Notes under the pieces: model-generated
Seen by the model: only the letters and a program-made list of their open reading frames with translations
What the model was told of the DNA's origin: nothing
Database searches by the model: none
Part shown: positions 57,801-63,800 of the stretch, in pieces
How positions within the stretch are numbered: position 1 is the stretch's first letter
How the letters are laid out: every line of letters begins with the position of its first letter
Position numbers and translations under genes: made by a program
DNA from: Heligmosomoides polygyrus polygyrus
Lineage: Eukaryota > Nematoda > Chromadorea > Rhabditida > Heligmosomidae
Length of the DNA stretch: 64,000 nucleotides
Direction of reading: 5' to 3'
NCBI GenBank assembly: GCA_947396885.1
Contig: OX377206.1
Coordinates: 88,595,960-88,659,959, forward strand

Positions 57801-60800
57801 CTATGTAAGTTACAGAGAGGGTTCAAATGAGTTTGGGGTCCTGTATGTAGTACTTCAAAGTTTTAAAGTCCAAAGTAGTCTCCAGTTTTGTTGTCCATTC
57901 CTCTACCCTAGCTTTCTCATTCACAACAAAGTGAGATCGTTTAGCTCGACGATGCTCGACGTCGAACCAATGCCCTTCAGGAAGCAGTTGTGTCAGTGGA
58001 GAGTGTCGTTGCTCTCAAGGATTGGCGCTCAATCGTCTTGGACTATGTGTTCCTGTCACGTATGGTACGTAATAGCACAATAGATGCGTAGTAGCGCAGT
58101 CGGAGGAGGCGCCGACTCTTGCGTGAACCCAGCTCCAGGTTCTTGGTTCGGATTTACCACCCAAGCCAACCAAACCTTCCATCCCTCCGGTGCCAGTGAA
58201 TTGGTACCAGACTTGACTGGAAACGAGAAAAAGATGAATTGCTTATCGGCTGGGCGCAGAAAGTCTTTATGTAGACGAAACACATATTCAAACGTCCTTA
58301 ACGTCATCCCGTAGAAGTGGAATGCGCGGCTCACCTGGGAAAGGGTTTGGTTAACGGCGTGCTTTATCCATTACAGTAATCGGTGATGGCGTGTTACTTT
58401 CTTTGGAAGGCACTGGAATTGCGCTTCCTTAGAAGATGTGATCTACCTGTGCTTTTCTTGCAGAATGCAAGAAAAGGTAGATCGCATCGTAGATCACAGG
58501 TAGATCACACACGGGTAGATCACACACAGGTAGATCACACACACAGGTAGATCACACGAATGTAGATGACACACATGTAGATCACACACATGTAGATCAC
58601 ACACATGTAGATCACATTGCATGTCTCAAATACGCTTCTACAAGCAGAATGTGTGCGTCCTAACCGCTGCAATTTAGGAGTGTTTCCTTCCTAAGACTTT
58701 ATTGGCAGCATTTCGTCGCTACATTTAAACATCAATCAAATTCTACGACAAAACATCTTAAGGTTCACCGAAATTCGAAAGTGGGCAGTGTTTCGTCTGC
58801 TTCACATGTCCTTTTATTGATTATCAGTCTGCTCAAGCGCCTCCAGTAACTTTTCCATTCGTCCCTTTCGCGTGCCAAAGTGATCCAATGGATCGTCATC
58901 GCTCGCTGGACACGAAAAGCGTCATATCGTTCGTTCAGGGCCTTTACGAAGAAATCCGATTAATCCGTTGCGTTTCGACGCTGATGATTGTGAATGTCTT
59001 GATACCCTCTCAGGCCACATCTTCCTTCTGCTACTTTCTTGCACTAGATCGTTGAACCCGTTAACTTCACGATCTGGAATCTTAGGATTCGAATACATTC
59101 GCTCATTGAGTGGAAGCTTAGCTTCAGGCTATCTTCAGTCTGCGTTTCCGTTGAACAGAACGGTGCATCAGAAACTCGTCCATTTTCCATGAGCGTTGCC
59201 TTCATAAGGTTCTGCTGTAGCTCTATGCCTCCACGTGTGTAGCTGTTCCTAATCTTCTACCGTAATCCGATTCCAGTGCATCCCGGAATGCCCTGTTCCG
59301 ATGGAGAAGTATGCAGAGGAGACGCGGAGTGTCGCACCGGTGTGTGCGTGTGTCCATCTGGCCGACGCCTTCAGGACAACCAGTGTCTGTCTGTCACAAG
59401 AGGTTCAGTGGACGGTTTTCATTCGAGATTCTGTCTTCTGTAACTAATCCGCCTTGAAGCATGCTTCGCCTGCTGTTGTAATACCTTGTCATAACGTTGT
59501 CTAACAGTTGTTGCATGCCCTACTAATTCCTTGCAGAAAAGAGAAAGGTGCCGAGGGCTCATGTGAACGAAAAAGATGCGCAGTTTATTAATTTGATGAA
59601 GAACGCCGAGCAGAGCTTGTCCAAGATCAGCGCTCCGTTGTATGCCTCCCTGGGAGATTCCTGTTCCTTCCAAATGCCCTGCATCGCTATTGGAAGTCAG
59701 TGCATCAATGGAGTATGCGAGTGCAGCTCGGGGTCCCTGCAGTCTGGCAACTCCTGCGTTGCTCTTCAGAATCGTACGTTTAATTCACTAAATGGTTCTT
59801 TCTTCTCAGCGCTATTTTTTAAATGAGGTGCTTTCTAGTCAACAGAGGTACCGTCGGTCCTGGCCAGCGCTGTTCGCCGGGAGCATTTTGTTCTGGAGGA
59901 GCTTCATGCGTGGCCGGTGCGTGTCGATGTCCGAATGGATTTCTTCCACGACAAAACGTTTGTATGCGTGCTCTAGGTATGTCTCTTCAGCTATGCATTG
60001 CTCAAAATTAGGCTATGAATATAAAACGTAAGAAAAGGTAGAATTTCAATGAAGTAAAGAAAGATGTACAATGTTAAAGTTTTCAAATTATAAATAATTA
60101 AATAATGTAACATAATACAAAAATTATAAAAAGATTCGTTTCGCCAATGTCTTCAGACGAAACTTTGTGCTATGCTCTCCCGTGGTTCTTCAGTGAAGAA
60201 GAGGAGCATATTTTAAGACTTCTTTAAAACCTCTCTATATACGAAGAGAGGTAGGAGGACGGAAACGCAAGGAAGATCAGATGAGGAAAAGATGAGAAAG
60301 AATGAATATGAAAATTCAGTTACAGTCCTATTAAGCTATGAATGCTTTGATAGGCTACTTCCCGCCTTGCCGCACTTTCTGTACCCATCGGGCAATTACT
60401 CAACAAGTACCACTTTGTGTAATAAGGATGGCTTTAGTGTTATAATCTTCGCATTCTGTCTTTGATTTCGTTTGCTACCAACATGTCCACGGATAGATCG
60501 ACAGCGCGATACTGCGCCTTACACCACCAGCGTTGTTTGACCGAACGGCACATCCACGACATCTTCCTAGAAGCAATCACCTATCAGCACTCACACGTCA
60601 TATCGGGATGAGCCGGCCCAGTTGGTGGTGTAAGGCGCAGCATCGCGGCCCGGAAAGCAGTAGGTGCGGGTTCGAGTGCACCCTGGTGCAAGAGTTTTGA
60701 TCGCAACGAAACATGCTTCTAATAGCTTCCAAAATATTTGCGTTTTTATTTTGAAATATGGAATTCTGAAGGGGTCGAGATAGACACTTTGTGACGCAAA

Positions 60801-63800
60801 AAGCCCCGCTTGTGTTCTTTGACACCTTTCCCTCCCATTGACTAAAAATAGGACCGACATTGTACGTTTCACTTACCACTGCATATTTTAGATCCGTCTA
60901 TAAGTACGTGTGGATCTTCTGGAGAATGTGGTTTTGGAGCATCATGCATCAACGGAAGATGCGCTTGCCAACAAGGAGCGACCGCTGTTGGCGGCCTTTG
61001 TGTGCCGCCGTTCCTTGGCGGTGGAACGGCTGGGAGTAAGTCTAACCCCTTTAGCTCTTCGTTTGCTGCATTGGACTTGACTTTCGTGCTTCAGGATTTG
61101 GTACGCCCTGTGCTGACAACACAGTATTTTGCGTTGGTGGATCACTCTGCGTAGGTGGCGTATGCGTATGTCCGGGTGGTCAGCAGAATATTAACAACGT
61201 TTGTGCTCCGACAATACCGAGCAACTTAACATTGGGTAAGTTAAGCGATTTATATGGCGTTTTGACAAGTGGTATGCGCATAAATTTCAGTTCCACCTGG
61301 ACTTTCATGTGTAGAAGGAGAAAACTTTTGCACTGGCAACTCTGTCTGTGCCAATGGCTACTGTGTCTGTCCCGGTGGTGAGGTCATTCAGTAAGTGATT
61401 ACTGCGGCGGATTTTCGTAAACTGTCCTAGAGATAACAGCACAAACAGCAATAGGATTTGAAGTCACTTGACATGATCGCGTTTAAGCCCCCGTGAGATG
61501 GAGGCTTCTGGAATTGTGAGTTTCCATGGATGGTCTTGGTCGACATGATAAACTCAGACAGCCTTTCACCTTGCTCTTTCCACTCCAAACCGTGGGTTCC
61601 GATGTGAAGTTCTTCCGACGACCTTCGCGGTCCGATCTTGGCGTTGAAGTAGCCGACAATCACCTTGTAGAAGGAGTGATCTTCCTTATAGAACTTCTCC
61701 AGCTCCACGTAGAAGGCTTCGACCCCTTCGTCGTCGTAGTCGGAGGTTGGGGCATACGCGACGAATACAGTCAAAGCTGGCACGGAGCCACATCGCTTCA
61801 GTCGCAGACGTCCGATTCGGGTTGTCAGAGACACGTACGAATCGATGTTCATGGCCAAGTGCGTGTTGACGAGGACACCAACACCGCCTACTCCCCTGCT
61901 GTCGCATGTTCCGAGGAACAGTTCTTCTCCGGAGTCGTAGGCGACGTGTAGGGGGTGGTGTCTTCTCGTCTCGGTCAGTCCGATGACGTCGTACTTGATC
62001 TTCCTGGCTTGCATCATCAGGTCCTCGACGGATGCTTCCGATGCAAGCGTGTGGGCGTTGTAAGTACAGATCGTCATCCTAGTTCTTCTCAATTTACGCA
62101 GCCTGGTTAGGCCCTGAGATTTTAGCAGCCTCTCCGTACTCGTCCTTCCCATCGCTGCAGAAATGGGGGCTCTTTCGTGGTCAGGGGAATGAGGCCCTTT
62201 AGTGCTGCTGTGTTTGACTGCAATACAACACGGGTAACTAGTCAGGCTCTGTCGTGCGGGCGAAGAACTCCGGGCAGCCAGCCAGACCGAAGAGCAAATT
62301 GTGTAGACGTCAAAAACCCTCAAATCTCAAATAGTCAGTTGAAATGCAAAATCACAACAACGCCGGAGAAGCGAACCCCCGACCTCTCCCGCACGAAACA
62401 ACGCACTATCCACTGCACCCCGAGCCGCTTGGCTGCGGTGCAATCGCGGGCGTACAAGAGCGTACAAGAGAGCGCCAGCGCACAGCTTCCGCGTTCCACC
62501 GCGAACACCTGACCGAATCGATTGCACGGGGGGGAGGGGGGGGGGGGTTAAACGCGATCCACTTGACATAGGGCTACCGTAATCCTTGGCGTAAAATATG
62601 TGCCTGCTGCCGCGGTCACGGGTGCGGTGCGCACAAAATGACGCCCAATTTCTGGCCTTGGTCAAATGTATTACAAGCCGATTGCGTCGCACATTTCTGG
62701 ATTTAGTACTTACTCTTCGTTGCTTCGAATGTGAGCGCACAAAGCACTACAAGCACCTATGTTGATAGGAAAAAGTTCCCACAGAAGGCACGGCAAGAAC
62801 GATTCAGAAGGGGCTAACATTGACTAAGATGTTTGGTGAAGTGCTTCTGTTTGGTGAAACACTAGATCGTATTAGTCGATTATCCGCTATCTATCCTTTC
62901 GCTAATGTGTTATTGTTGAATGTTATCCAGCTATCGGTTAATTACAGTTCGCACTCTCTAAATCATGCAAAATTGAATACACTATGTACCTCTCAGAGCT
63001 GTTGTGAATTGTTGGGCAAAATTGACTTCTCGAGATGAAAAATGACGCAAATAACAGGACAAAACAATCAATGGATGGTCCCATGCTAGAGCTATTCCAA
63101 ATTCGCTCCTTTTTTTGCTCAAAATATTGCATTCGTTTTAAACCGCCAGAATCGGTTCATGTCGCAAAAGTAGGCAGCAGAATGTGCGGGAACGCGCTGG
63201 AGCACCGCCCGTAATCGCGGTAGCCAATCAGAGCACCGATTGAGCACGCCTCCTCTGAGTGGCGCGGTCGGTCTTCGAGGCAGGCAAACCTCAGACGCAC
63301 AGGCAGGTCGTTTTGGTGTTGTAACTGATAGGTGTTTAGGTGGTGGGAAATGTTGGCACGCGTAGTGTAGTTGAACCGCGTTCCGGTGTTTTCTCTCCTG
63401 CTGCGTTTCAGCTTCCTCGCCAACCTAACAGTTGATTGTAAGCATTGATTGATAGCTCATGTGACCTACCTGTGCGCCTGAGCCCCGCGCGTGACACTGA
63501 TATGTGTATGTTCATCGGTGCCTGATTGACTGGCGCGATTATGGTAAGTGCTTTGACGCGTTCCCGCACCCCGCACCCGCTGCCTACGCTGCCTTGCGAC
63601 ATGCACCCCAAAGCTTAACGTAGGGCTCCATTTCGAACGCACCATCCTTCTAACCTCTCCAAGACACACATATATTACGCCGAGGATTACGGTAGCCCTA
63701 TATCAACTCTTCCTAATTCCTATTCTTTTACACTACTACGAATGAAACAGAACAAAAGTTTCCATCCAGTTCTCATGGTTCTGTGTCGCTTTGTTCATGC

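Noticed and set aside
58484..58616. CRISPR-like regularly spaced repeat
   Set aside because: Units are contiguous with no unique spacers, and the organism is a eukaryote; it is a minisatellite.
58968..59192. Possible extra exon with DDCECLD
   Set aside because: Only two nearby cysteines, no matching donor in the right phase, and exons 32 and 33 already join in frame.
60609..60700. Functional tRNA gene
   Set aside because: A and B boxes are present but the acceptor and anticodon stems do not pair convincingly, and an inverted piece lies next to it; more likely SINE-derived.
62327..62740. 137-codon minus-strand open frame upstream of the LINE endonuclease
   Set aside because: Overlaps the tRNA-like sequence and a G-rich run; low-complexity and no match to a LINE first protein that I can recognise.
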